Source: Gemmatimonadota bacterium
GTDB lineage: Bacteria > Gemmatimonadota > Gemmatimonadetes > Gemmatimonadales > Gemmatimonadaceae
Assembly: GCA_021298395.1 (NCBI GenBank)
Contig: JAJTFH010000008.1
Coordinates: 1-64,000 of the forward strand
Direction: 5' to 3'
DNA: 64,000 nucleotides
The position numbers were made by a program, and so were the translations under genes. Below, in pieces: positions 32,074 to 40,614 of this stretch. Every line of letters begins with the position of its first letter. Within the stretch, counting starts at the first letter, position 1. The notes under the pieces are model-generated. The model was given only the letters and a program-made list of their open reading frames with translations, was not told the DNA's origin and did no database searches.

Positions 32074-32093
32074 TCCCTGTCCCCCGACACCTG
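32059..32093 (+). repeat. Heptad repeat spanning the purN stop and abutting the purH start
   Basis: The units are CCCCCTG, TTCCCTG, ATCCCTG, TCCCCCG and ACACCTG, then ATG. The phase is exactly that of the array before eno. The first two units overlap the purN C-terminal codons, and the TGA stop uses the repeat. Confidence 0.85.
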
Positions 32094-33668
32094 ATGTCCC
32101 TCGCTCTCCTCTCCGTCTCGGATAAGTCCGGCCTGATCCCGTTCGCCCAGGGGCTCCGCGACCTCGGCTTCACCCTCCTCTCGACCGGAGGTACCGCGAA
32201 GGCGCTCCGCGAGGCGGGGCTCGCGGTCACCGATGTCAGCGAGGCCACGAAGTTCCCGGAGATGCTCGATGGTCGGGTGAAGACGCTGCACCCCGTGGTG
32301 CATGGCGGCCTCCTCGCGCGCCGCGACCTCCCCACGCACATGGCGGCGATCGCGGCCCATGGGATCGACCCGATCGATCTCGTCTGCGTGAACCTCTACC
32401 CCTTCCGTGAGACCGCCGCGAAGCCGGGGATCCACGCCGATGAGGTGATCGAGCAGATCGATATCGGCGGCCCCTCGATGCTCCGCAGCGCGGCGAAGAA
32501 CTTCGATAGCGTCACCGTCGTGGTCGACCCGGCCGACTATGGTCGTGTGCTCGATACCCTCCGCGGCCTCGCCGTACCGGCAGCCGATACCGCGACCACC
32601 GAAGCCGTCGCGCAGGGCGCGCGCACCCTCCGTCGCGATCTCGCCGAGAAGGTCTATGCCCACACCGCGGCCTACGACGCGGCGATCGCCGCCTGGTTCG
32701 CGACCCAACGTGGCGAGCGCTTCCCCGAGCGCCTCTCCCTGAGCTACGAGCGGGCGCAGTCGCTCCGCTACGGGGAGAACCCCGATCAGGCCGCCGCCTT
32801 CTATGTCGAGCGGCGTGGGGTCGGCCTTGGCGCACTCACGCAGCTCGGCGGGAAGGAGCTCTCCTTCAATAACATCCTCGACCTCGAGGGGGCGATGCTC
32901 GCGATCGACCCCTTCGGCACCGAGACCGCCTGCGCGATCGTGAAGCACACGACCCCGTGTGGGCTCGCGACGGGGCGCACCGCCCTCGAGGCCTACCAGA
33001 AGGCGCTCGCCTGCGACCCCGTCTCCGCCTTCGGTGGGATCATCGCCTTCTCCGTCCCCGTCGATGAGGCCTGTGCGCAGGCCATCGCCTCCCTCTTCGT
33101 CGAGTGCGTGGTCGCCCCCGCCTTCACCCCGGAGGCGATCACCGTCCTCTCCGCCAAGAAGAACGTCCGCCTCCTGCAAGGGAGCGCCCGCGAGGCGGCC
33201 CCTTCATTGGATGTGAAGGGGGTGCGCGGCGGCGTCCTCGTGCAGGAGCGGAGCCGCCCCGTGATCGACGCCACCGACTGGACCGTGGTGAGCACCCGCC
33301 GCCCGACCGACGCCGAATCCAAGGACCTGCTCTTCGCCTGGCGCGCGGTGGCGAGCGTGAAGTCCAATGCGATCGTCCTCGCCCGTGAGGGGGCGACGAT
33401 CGGGATCGGCGCCGGCCAGATGTCCCGGGTCGATGCCTCCTTCCTCGCCGTGCACAAGGCGCAGAGTGCGGGACATGCCACCGCGGGCGCCTCGCTCGGC
33501 TCCGACGCCTTCTTCCCCTTCCGCGACGGGGTCGACCAGGCCGCCACCGCGGGCGTCACCGCGATCGTCCAGCCCGGCGGGTCGGTGCGGGACGCCGAGG
33601 TGATCGCCGCCGCGAACGAACATGGGATGGCGATGGTCTTCACTGGTCGGCGCACCTTCCGTCACTAG
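32094..33668 (+). CDS. purH: Bifunctional AICAR formyltransferase / IMP cyclohydrolase
   Basis: This 524-residue enzyme performs the last two steps of IMP synthesis. The N-terminal cyclohydrolase domain (1-200) has SVSDKSGLIPFA, LLSTGGTAKALRE and GRVKTLHPVVHGG. The C-terminal transformylase domain has LRYGENPDQAA, GKELSFNNILD, the catalytic Lys-His KHTTPCG, and the C-terminal DAFFPFRDGVDQAA. It is placed after purN. It has no Shine-Dalgarno; the heptad repeat occupies that position. Confidence 0.98.
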   Translation: MSLALLSVSDKSGLIPFAQGLRDLGFTLLSTGGTAKALREAGLAVTDVSEATKFPEMLDGRVKTLHPVVHGGLLARRDLPTHMAAIAAHGIDPIDLVCVNLYPFRETAAKPGIHADEVIEQIDIGGPSMLRSAAKNFDSVTVVVDPADYGRVLDTLRGLAVPAADTATTEAVAQGARTLRRDLAEKVYAHTAAYDAAIAAWFATQRGERFPERLSLSYERAQSLRYGENPDQAAAFYVERRGVGLGALTQLGGKELSFNNILDLEGAMLAIDPFGTETACAIVKHTTPCGLATGRTALEAYQKALACDPVSAFGGIIAFSVPVDEACAQAIASLFVECVVAPAFTPEAITVLSAKKNVRLLQGSAREAAPSLDVKGVRGGVLVQERSRPVIDATDWTVVSTRRPTDAESKDLLFAWRAVASVKSNAIVLAREGATIGIGAGQMSRVDASFLAVHKAQSAGHATAGASLGSDAFFPFRDGVDQAATAGVTAIVQPGGSVRDAEVIAAANEHGMAMVFTGRRTFRH

Positions 33669-33673
33669 GTTTC
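33666..33673 (+). promoter_or_regulatory. Candidate -10 element overlapping the purH stop codon
   Basis: TAGGTTTC begins with the purH TAG stop. It lies 42 bp before the DUF2723 gene start. Confidence 0.35.
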
Positions 33674-33707
33674 ACGAGCCCTCCGAGATCCCCCGAGCCG
33701 ACCCGTC

Positions 33708-35855
33708 ATGACGTCTCTCGACACCCGCCCCTCCTACCTCGCCGCCACCATCGCGGCGGGGCTGACCTTCCTCCTCTACCTCGTCACCCTGTCCCCAGAC
33801 TCGGCGATGTGGGACACGAGCGAGTACATCGCGGCGGCGTACACCATGGGACTCCCCCATCCGCCGGGGAATCCCTTCTTCGTCCTGATCGGCCGGGTCT
33901 TCACGATCCTCCCCATCGCGCCGAATGTCGCGATGCGGGTCAATCTCCTCGCGGCGCTCTCGAGCGCGGTGAGCGCCGGGATGTGGTTCCTCATCACGGA
34001 GCGCGTCCTCGTCGGGTGGTTCGCCGAGCGGTGGCAGCGCATCGTCGGCGGCGCGCTCTCCGTCGTGATCGGCGCCACCGCCTTCACCGTCTGGAGCAAC
34101 TCCGTCGTCAATGAGAAGGTCTACACCGTCTCGCTCGTCGGGATGGCGATCTGTGCCTGGCTGATCGTCCGCTGGTGTGATGAGCCAGAAGGCCCCAAGG
34201 CCGACCGGCTCCTCGTCCTCGTCGCCTACCTCTGCGGCTTGGGCTACGCGAATCACATGGCGGGGATGCTCGTCCTCCCCGCCGCCGGCATCGCGGTCCT
34301 GATCCGCAAGCCGGCGATCCTCACGCGGTGGCGGTTGATCCTCGCCGCGGTCGGCGCCCTCGTTCTCGGCGCTACGCCCTTCGCCACGCAGCCGATCCGC
34401 GCCGCGCACTTCCCCGCCATCAACGAGGGGGAGCCAACCGCCTGCCGCGAGAAACTCGAGGTCGCCTGCACGTTCTCCGAAGGGACCTGGACGGCGTTCA
34501 AGTACAACTTCGATCGTGGGCAGTATCAGAAGCCGCCGGTGACCGAGCGCATGGCCCCCTTCTCGGCACAGATCGGGATGTGGTGGCTCTACTTCAAGTG
34601 GCAGTGGCTGCGTGATGCGCATGCCGAGCGGCCCGCGCTGCAGGGCGCGCTCGCGAGCCTCTTCTTCCTGCTTGGCTTACTTGGCGGATGGGTGCATTGG
34701 CGACGCGACCCACGAAGCTTCGCCTTCTTCGGCCCACTGATGCTCACCCTCACCCTGGTGCTCATCTACTACCTGAACTTCAAGTACGGGGCCTCGCAGG
34801 CGCCGGAGCTCGGGCAGACAGTCGATCGCGAGGTGCGTGACCGCGACTACTTCTTCCTCTGGAGCTTCTCGGCGTGGAGCGTCTGGGCCGCGCTGGGACT
34901 CGTGTATGTCTGGGAGACGATCGCCGTCGCCTTCGGCCGCGAGACGGTGCACGTGGGGACCCAGACGTTCGAGCTCCCGACCAAGCGTGGGTGGCTCTTC
35001 GCCTCTCCCGTGCTCGCGATCGCCTTCATCCCGATGTGGGGGAACTGGCAGGCGTCCTCGCGTGCCGGTCAGACCGACACCGCCGACTTCGCGATCGACA
35101 TGCTGAACTCGGTGGAGCCGTACGGGATCCTCGTGACCGTCGGTGACAACGACACGTTCCCGCTCTGGTACGCGCAGGAGGTCCTCGGGGTCCGGCAGGA
35201 CGTGGTGATCGCGAACACCTCGCTGTTGAACACCGAGTGGTACACGCGGCAGCTGATCCGTCGTCCCGTCTTCGCGTACGACGAGGCGAAGGGCCCCGCC
35301 GCCTACCGTGGGCAGCGCTGGGTCAAGCCGACTGGCCCCGTGCTCAAGATGTCGTTCGCCGAGGCGGACGCGGTCCCGCTCGGGCAGGAGATCACGCGCC
35401 CGGTGGTCTTCCAGAAGGGGAATATCCGCGCGACGATCCAGCCACGCTTCTTGCAGCGTGCGGAGGCCCTCGTGCTCCGCATGCTCAACGACAACGATCA
35501 GCGGGCGATCCACTTCAGTCGGACCTCGGCGACGCTCGCGGAGGAGCTCGGGCTCGGTGCCTATGTCGCGATGCAGGGGCATACGCGGAAGGTCTATCCC
35601 GATTCGCTCGTCGCCTCGGAGAATCTGATCCCGATGCCTGGTGAGGGGTTCGTCGACCTCGCCCGCAGCACCGCGCTCTGGAAGGAGTTCCGTGCCCCCG
35701 CGTCCTTGAGCCGTCGCGGTGATTGGGTCGATGCGCCCTCGCGCGGGATCCCGTTCCTCATGATCAACACGGGGATCATGACCGCCGAGGCCCTCAATCG
35801 CGCCGGTCAGCGGGTGCGCTTCGACGACGTGGCAGAGAGCCTCAAGCCGGAGTGA
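33708..35855 (+). CDS. DUF2723-family polytopic membrane protein (glycosyltransferase-like)
   Basis: The 715-residue protein has about ten hydrophobic helices in its first 430 residues and a soluble C-terminal part. The family N-terminus is clear: DSAMWDTSEYIAAAYTMGLPHPPGNPFF, with an acidic residue in the first extracytoplasmic loop as in GT-C/PMT-like enzymes, plus GDNDTFPLWYAQEVLGVRQDV further on. The role is probably transfer of sugar from a lipid carrier to a protein or lipid (inference). Its stop codon abuts the stop of the convergent TonB receptor with no intervening base. Confidence 0.88.
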   Translation: MTSLDTRPSYLAATIAAGLTFLLYLVTLSPDSAMWDTSEYIAAAYTMGLPHPPGNPFFVLIGRVFTILPIAPNVAMRVNLLAALSSAVSAGMWFLITERVLVGWFAERWQRIVGGALSVVIGATAFTVWSNSVVNEKVYTVSLVGMAICAWLIVRWCDEPEGPKADRLLVLVAYLCGLGYANHMAGMLVLPAAGIAVLIRKPAILTRWRLILAAVGALVLGATPFATQPIRAAHFPAINEGEPTACREKLEVACTFSEGTWTAFKYNFDRGQYQKPPVTERMAPFSAQIGMWWLYFKWQWLRDAHAERPALQGALASLFFLLGLLGGWVHWRRDPRSFAFFGPLMLTLTLVLIYYLNFKYGASQAPELGQTVDREVRDRDYFFLWSFSAWSVWAALGLVYVWETIAVAFGRETVHVGTQTFELPTKRGWLFASPVLAIAFIPMWGNWQASSRAGQTDTADFAIDMLNSVEPYGILVTVGDNDTFPLWYAQEVLGVRQDVVIANTSLLNTEWYTRQLIRRPVFAYDEAKGPAAYRGQRWVKPTGPVLKMSFAEADAVPLGQEITRPVVFQKGNIRATIQPRFLQRAEALVLRMLNDNDQRAIHFSRTSATLAEELGLGAYVAMQGHTRKVYPDSLVASENLIPMPGEGFVDLARSTALWKEFRAPASLSRRGDWVDAPSRGIPFLMINTGIMTAEALNRAGQRVRFDDVAESLKPE

Positions 35856-37952
35856 TCAGAAGCGCAGGGTGAGCGAGGTGCGCAGGAGCGTCGGCGCGCC
35901 CGGCGAGAGGTTGTTGTCGTTGTGGGCGGAGAACCAGTAGCGCGTCCCGGTCAGGTTCTCCGCATTGAACTGCACCCGCAGCGACTCGGTGAGGGTGAGG
36001 AAGAGCCCCCCATCGAGTCGCGTGTAGGCCGGGAGGGTGACGGCATTCGTGATGGAGGCGTACTGATCGCCCTGATGCACGATGCCAAGTGCGGCGCTCA
36101 CCCGGGGCGAGAGCAGCATGCGGTTCCAAAGGGACACACTGGTACGGGGCACGAGCGGCGCGCGACGCCCCGCGGGCGCGGCGCTCGTCGTCGCGGTGAT
36201 GCGGGCGTCCTGCAGCGCGAGCGCCCCGATCATCCGCCAGCGTGATGTCACCTCCCCCTGCACCGAGAGCTCGAGCCCCTCGGCGCGCTGCGCGCCGGTG
36301 AGGACCACAGTCCCAGGCAGAGCACCCGGCGCCGTGGTATTGGTGCGATCGAGTCGGTAGAGCGCGGTGCTGACGAGCAGCCCCTTCGTGGCCTGCCAGC
36401 GAGCGCCCACCTCGAGGTTCTCGAAGCGCTCCGGCTCGAGCCCCGCCCGCGTCAGGTCGAGGGTGCTGAACTGCTCGCCGGATTGCGGGAGGGCGGAGGT
36501 GGTCCATCCGCCATAGAACGAGAGGGTCGGCCGGGCCGCCCACACGAGCCCGATGCGAGGGGAGAGCATGGCATCGGTCCGGTCGACGTCGCGTGACCCG
36601 GCGCGACGATCATCGACGGCCAAGGCATAGCGCTCCCACCGGAGGCCCGCGAGCGCGGTGAGCCGCTCAGTGAGTTGGACCTGGTCCTGCGCCACGACCG
36701 CGAAGAGAGCGAGCGCGTTCGCGTTGTCGATGGCGGGGGTCCGGGAGAAATCGGGGACGAAGCGCCGTCCGCGATCGGCGAGCGAGAAGGTGCCGCCCGT
36801 GGTGTTGATGCGGCGATTCTCACTCTGCTGACGTCCCCCCTCGATCCCGATCAGGAGGGTATGACGCCGACCGACGATCGTCGGCTCCCAGACGAGGTCG
36901 GTCTGCGCGAGGAGGTTGGCGCGATCGGTCGCACTGGTGTAGGCGGCGATCGCCACGGTCCCCTGTGACGAGACGGCGCCTCCGGCGAAGACATTGTCAT
37001 AGAACTTCCCGTAGTTCCCGTATGAGACGACGGAGCGCACCGCCACACCCGCTCGAAGCTGGTGGGTCAGCTCGGCGCGGCCCGTGGCGACATCGATCGC
37101 GCTCCGCGACCACTCAGGGTTCCCGAAGAAGGTCCCCATCGCACCGCGCCAGGGGAGCCCGTCGAGCGACGGCACCCCCCGATCCACGCCGCGGTCGTCA
37201 CGGAACAGCTCCCCGCTGACCTCGAGTCGCGTCGAGGCGCCGAGCCTGATGCCGATCGCCGGCGCGAGACCGCGCCGCGAGATCGTCATCGCGTCGCGGA
37301 AGGTGCCACTCTCCTCGCTGACGGCATTCAGTCTCACGGCGACGCGCTCGTCGATGGCGTAGCCGAGATCCCCAGCGATCCGGCCCTGCCCATAGGAATC
37401 GCGCACGAGATCGAGCGACCGCACGCGCTGGCCATCGGCGGTCTTCGTCACGCGGTTGAAGGCGCCGCCCCCGGTCCCACGTCCGAGTGTGAGCGCCGCA
37501 GGGCCTTGGATGACATCGACGCGTTCCACGTTGTAGAGGTCGCGCAGGTACTGGAGGTCGTCGCGGAGGCCGTCGACGAAGAAATCGGCCGTGGTGAGAT
37601 TACCGCGCAGCACCGGCGCATCGCGATGCCCCTCCCCCTGCGCCATCGTGACGCCGGGCACATACCGCACGAGGTCCCCGAGCCCCGTCATCGCCTGGTC
37701 GTCGATCACCGCGCGGGTGATCACCGTGACCGCCTGCGGGATCCGCTCGATCGGGGTCGCGGTACGAGTGATGGAGCGCAGGGCGAGCGGACGATACGTG
37801 CGTGGGACCCCGATCACCTGGACCGACGAGAGAGGCTGGGCCGTGGTATCCCCAGTCGCCCGACGGGTGGAATCACCGGTCACCCCCCCCTGCTGCCCAT
37901 GAAGGAGGAGGGGGGCCACGACCAATCCAGCCCGAACCAGATAGCCTATCAA
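35856..37952 (-). CDS. TonB-dependent siderophore receptor
   Basis: This 698-residue outer-membrane receptor has an N-terminal signal peptide, a plug domain (about 55-170: PQAVTVITRAVIDDQ, YVPGVTMAQGEGHRDAPVLRG, ERVDVIQGPAALTLGRGTGGG) and a C-terminal beta-barrel ending in an aromatic residue (SLTLRF). The plug resembles FhuE/FepA-like ferric siderophore receptors. The promoter region has a Fur-like box, supporting iron regulation. No TonB/ExbBD or ABC transporter genes are beside it. The siderophore is unknown. Confidence 0.93.
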   Translation of the reverse strand: MIGYLVRAGLVVAPLLLHGQQGGVTGDSTRRATGDTTAQPLSSVQVIGVPRTYRPLALRSITRTATPIERIPQAVTVITRAVIDDQAMTGLGDLVRYVPGVTMAQGEGHRDAPVLRGNLTTADFFVDGLRDDLQYLRDLYNVERVDVIQGPAALTLGRGTGGGAFNRVTKTADGQRVRSLDLVRDSYGQGRIAGDLGYAIDERVAVRLNAVSEESGTFRDAMTISRRGLAPAIGIRLGASTRLEVSGELFRDDRGVDRGVPSLDGLPWRGAMGTFFGNPEWSRSAIDVATGRAELTHQLRAGVAVRSVVSYGNYGKFYDNVFAGGAVSSQGTVAIAAYTSATDRANLLAQTDLVWEPTIVGRRHTLLIGIEGGRQQSENRRINTTGGTFSLADRGRRFVPDFSRTPAIDNANALALFAVVAQDQVQLTERLTALAGLRWERYALAVDDRRAGSRDVDRTDAMLSPRIGLVWAARPTLSFYGGWTTSALPQSGEQFSTLDLTRAGLEPERFENLEVGARWQATKGLLVSTALYRLDRTNTTAPGALPGTVVLTGAQRAEGLELSVQGEVTSRWRMIGALALQDARITATTSAAPAGRRAPLVPRTSVSLWNRMLLSPRVSAALGIVHQGDQYASITNAVTLPAYTRLDGGLFLTLTESLRVQFNAENLTGTRYWFSAHNDNNLSPGAPTLLRTSLTLRF

Positions 37953-37971
37953 AACAGTCCCTTTGCATAGA

Positions 37972-37986
37972 TGAGAATCGCTCTCA
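37972..37986 (-). promoter_or_regulatory. Fur-like box before the TonB receptor
   Basis: TGAGAAT-C-GCTCTCA matches the 7-1-7 Fur palindrome at 5 of 7 arm positions. It lies just downstream of the predicted transcription start, 20 bp before the start codon, a good place for repression by bound Fur. Confidence 0.6.
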
Positions 37987-38000
37987 ACTGCTGACTATGG

Positions 38001-38030
38001 ATTCTATTTAATCCCGATAGAATCAGTCAA
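38001..38030 (-). promoter_or_regulatory. Sigma-70-like promoter of the TonB receptor
   Basis: On the minus strand TTGACT (38030-38025), an 18-bp spacer and TAGAAT (38006-38001) form a strong promoter. The region is unusually AT-rich for this genome. An 8-bp inverted repeat (GATTCTAT at 38000-38007, ATAGAATC at 38017-38024) with outer TGACT/AGTCA arms overlaps both elements and may be another operator. Confidence 0.65.
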
Positions 38031-38031
38031 G

Positions 38032-38060
38032 TTCATATGGACCGCATGCCGCGCTATCTT
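38032..38060 (+). promoter_or_regulatory. Promoter of the first tRNA-Ser gene
   Basis: TTCATA (38032-38037), a 17-bp spacer and TATCTT (38055-38060) precede the tRNA by 36 bp, divergent from the TonB receptor promoter. Confidence 0.45.
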
Positions 38061-38096
38061 CTTGACCTGGCGTCGGACCCGATTCAGGACCCGTCG

Positions 38097-38179
38097 GGAG
38101 GGTTGGCAGAATGGCTATTGCAGCGGTCTTGAAAACCGCCGTCCGAAAGGACTTCTGGGTTCGAGTCCCAGGCCCTCCG
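38097..38179 (+). tRNA. tRNA-Ser (TGA)
   Basis: Class II tRNA with acceptor GGAGGGT/GCCCTCC, anticodon loop CTTGAAA (anticodon TGA, reading UCA), a long variable arm (CGTCCGAAAGGACTT) and T-arm CTGGGTTCGAGTCCCAG. The discriminator is G, normal for tRNA-Ser. CCA is not encoded. It is not tRNA-Sec, which needs anticodon TCA and an 8-bp acceptor stem. Confidence 0.95.
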
Positions 38180-38315
38180 CTCTGCAGCACATCCGCGATC
38201 GTGTGCCGTCCCAGGACGCCGGATACCACGCGACGCCACCATCAATCGCCTTGCCCCGCCCTCTCCCTCGCGTGATATTGCGATTCTGTGGCGCGCAGAA
38301 CTCCGACGCCAGAGA

Positions 38316-38406
38316 GGAGACGTGGCCGAGAGGCTGAAGGCGACGGTTTGCTAAACCGTTATACGGGCTTAAACCTGTATCGAGGGTTCGAATCCCTCCG
38401 TCTCCG
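38316..38406 (+). tRNA. tRNA-Ser (GCT)
   Basis: Class II tRNA with acceptor GGAGACG/CGTCTCC, anticodon loop TTGCTAA (anticodon GCT), a long variable arm (ATACGGGCTTAAACCTGTAT) and T-arm GAGGGTTCGAATCCCTC, discriminator G. CCA is not encoded. It lies 136 bp after the other serine tRNA. Confidence 0.95.
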
Positions 38407-38410
38407 TGAC

Positions 38411-38445
38411 ACGGGCTCGTCGGTGTTCCTCACCGGCGGGCCCGT
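38411..38445 (+). terminator. Terminator after tRNA-Ser(GCT)
   Basis: A 15-bp stem (38411-38425 with 38431-38445, two G-U pairs) and a 5-nt loop are followed by TCTCTT. It separates the tRNA from gltX. Confidence 0.65.
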
Positions 38446-38463
38446 TCTCTTGACCCGACCCCG

Positions 38464-39927
38464 ATGACCGACGCTCGTCCCCTGCGCCTCCGCTTCGCCC
38501 CCTCCCCCACCGGGTACCTCCACGTGGGTGGGGCGCGGACCGCGCTCTTCAACTGGCTCCTCGCCCGTCGCACCGGCGGCCAATTCCTCCTCCGCATCGA
38601 GGACACCGACAAGGCGCGCTCCACCGACGACTCCACCCGCGCGATCTTCGAAGGGCTCACCTGGCTCGGACTCGACTGGGACGAGGAGGTCGTCTTCCAG
38701 GGGGCGAACCTCGAGCGCCACCGCGCCGATGCCGCGAAGATGCTCGCCGCTGGCGCCGTCTACCGCTGCTTCTGCACCACCGACGAGCTCGCGGCGCGCC
38801 GCGCCGAGGCGGAGCTCCGCAAGGAAGCCTTCAAGTACGACCGCCGCTGCGATCGCCTCCCCCCCGCCGAGGTGGAGCGCCGCGTCGCCGCTGGCGAGCC
38901 CTTCGTCCTCCGCTTCCGCGTCCCTGCCGGCGAGACCACCTGGCACGATCTCGTGCACGGGCAGATCAGCTTCCCGAACAAGGACATCGAGGACTTCGTC
39001 ATCCTCCGCTCCGACGCGACGCCGATCTACAACCACGCCGTCGTCTCCGATGACATCGCCATGGCCGTCACCCTCGTGATGCGCGGCGACGATCACATCT
39101 CGAACACCCCGAAGCAGATCCTCCTCTACGAGGCCCTGGGCGCGCCCCTCCCGCAGTTCGCCCATCTCCCGATGATCCATGGGACGGACGGGAAGAAGCT
39201 CTCCAAGCGCCACGGCGCGACGGCGGTCGGCGACTATCAGCACCTCGGGATCCTCCCACAGGCGATGGTGAACTTCCTCGCCCTCCTCGGCTGGTCGCCG
39301 GGGGGGGAGTTCGAGGAGGTGATGACCCTCGATCAACTCATCCACACCTTCTCGGAGGATGGCCTCCTTCGCAAGGCGAGCGTCTTCGATCCCAAGAAGC
39401 TCGAATGGATGAATGGGCAGCATCTCTCGCAGCTCCCACTCGCCGAGCTCGAGCCGCGCGTGACGCCGGCCCTCGTCGCGGCGGGGTATACGACCGCCGA
39501 GTATCTCGCGACGCATCACGATTGGTATCGCACCCTGCTCGACCTGCTGCGGGTTCGTTCCCGCCTGATCGACGACATCGTGCGCCAGGCGGGGCCCTAC
39601 TTCGTCGACGCGATCACCTATGATCCCGAGGCGGTGGCGAAGCAGTGGAAGGAGCCGGCGGTCGTCCTCCCGCTCCTGACGGCGACGCGCGAGACCTTGG
39701 CGGCGCTCCCCGAATGGACCCCGCCCGTGATGGAGGAGGCGCTCCGCCAACTCGCCGAGGCCAAGGGGGTCGGTGGCGGAAAGATCTTCCAGCCGCTCCG
39801 TGTCGCGCTCACCGGCCTCACGGTCTCACCGGGGATCTTCGATGTGATGGTGCTCTTGGGCCGCGAGCGCACCCTCGCGCGCATCGCCTCCGCCGAGGAC
39901 CATCTGGAGACGCTGGCCTCGGCGTGA
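38464..39927 (+). CDS. gltX: Glutamyl-tRNA synthetase
   Basis: The 487-residue class I synthetase charges tRNA-Glu, and possibly tRNA-Gln if the organism uses the amidotransferase route. It has RFAPSPTGYLHVGGARTALFN (HIGH equivalent HVGG), LLRIEDTDKARS, the GDDHISNTPKQ block and KLSKR (KMSKS equivalent). It is full length for the family. The GTGA at its end is shared with the LexA-like gene. Confidence 0.97.
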   Translation: MTDARPLRLRFAPSPTGYLHVGGARTALFNWLLARRTGGQFLLRIEDTDKARSTDDSTRAIFEGLTWLGLDWDEEVVFQGANLERHRADAAKMLAAGAVYRCFCTTDELAARRAEAELRKEAFKYDRRCDRLPPAEVERRVAAGEPFVLRFRVPAGETTWHDLVHGQISFPNKDIEDFVILRSDATPIYNHAVVSDDIAMAVTLVMRGDDHISNTPKQILLYEALGAPLPQFAHLPMIHGTDGKKLSKRHGATAVGDYQHLGILPQAMVNFLALLGWSPGGEFEEVMTLDQLIHTFSEDGLLRKASVFDPKKLEWMNGQHLSQLPLAELEPRVTPALVAAGYTTAEYLATHHDWYRTLLDLLRVRSRLIDDIVRQAGPYFVDAITYDPEAVAKQWKEPAVVLPLLTATRETLAALPEWTPPVMEEALRQLAEAKGVGGGKIFQPLRVALTGLTVSPGIFDVMVLLGRERTLARIASAEDHLETLASA

Positions 39928-40592
39928 CCACCCGCGCGCCGCTCACCCCCGCCGAGCGCGCGGTCTATCACCTGCTGATCGACCACCTGGCGGAGCATAC
40001 GTTCCAGCCGAGCGTGCGCGAGATCGGGCGTCAGCTCAGGATCCCCTCGACGAAGACGGTGACCGACCTCCTCGCGAGTCTCGAGGCCAAGGGGTATGTG
40101 CGGCGCGGTGGGGGACGCTCGCGCGGGGTCGTGTTGCTCGGATTCGCTGGGGGGGTGGGGACGATCCCTGTTCCGGTGATGCGGATCGCGACCGAGGCCG
40201 CGACCGAGGCCGCGACTGAGGCGGCGAACGCCGCGGATCGACCGGTGAGTGACTCGCTCATCCTCTCCCATCACCTCACGATGGATCGCACCCTCGTCCC
40301 GAGCGAGGAATCGTTCCTGCTCGTGCACGATGGTGCGGCGATCCCTTCGCATGGGGTGCACCCCGCGGACCTGTTGCTCATCGATCCGAGCGGGCGCGCG
40401 ACCGATACCGCGCTCCTCGCCGTACGGGTCGCGGGTCGGATCGACGTCCGACCGTTGCTCGAGCGTGGCGTGATCCTGCGGCTCGGTGGGGCGACGACGA
40501 ATGATGAGCTGCGCCTCGGCGTCCGAGACGACTACGCCGTGCTTGGGGTGGTGGCGGGCGTGATCCGCTCACCGGGAACGACGGGTCCCTGA
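39924..40592 (+). CDS. LexA-like transcriptional regulator with degenerate peptidase domain
   Basis: The GTG at 39924 overlaps gltX by four bases and gives 222 residues; the longer open frame inside gltX is a shadow. Residues 8-70 form a LexA-type winged helix (TPAERAVYHLLIDHL, PSVREIGRQLRIPSTKTVTDLLASLEAKGYVRR). The S24 fold follows, but the Ser of the catalytic dyad is Ala139 (HDGAAIPSHGVHPADLL) and the Lys is Arg (RIDVRPL). The Ala-Gly cleavage region is replaced by an ATEA repeat. It may therefore be a non-cleavable repressor rather than a normal SOS switch (inference). Confidence 0.8.
   Translation: MTTRAPLTPAERAVYHLLIDHLAEHTFQPSVREIGRQLRIPSTKTVTDLLASLEAKGYVRRGGGRSRGVVLLGFAGGVGTIPVPVMRIATEAATEAATEAANAADRPVSDSLILSHHLTMDRTLVPSEESFLLVHDGAAIPSHGVHPADLLLIDPSGRATDTALLAVRVAGRIDVRPLLERGVILRLGGATTNDELRLGVRDDYAVLGVVAGVIRSPGTTGP
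40188..40223 (+). repeat. 12-bp tandem repeat (three units) in the LexA-like hinge
   Basis: GCGACCGAGGCC twice, then GCGACTGAGGCG, coding ATEA three times at residues 89-100, where LexA proteins have their linker and cleavage site. Confidence 0.75.
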
Positions 40593-40614
40593 GCGTCGGC
40601 GCACCCGCGCGACC

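Noticed and set aside
38097-38179. Possible tRNA-Sec near selA-containing region
   Set aside because: The anticodon is TGA, not TCA, and the acceptor stem is 7 bp, so it is tRNA-Ser.
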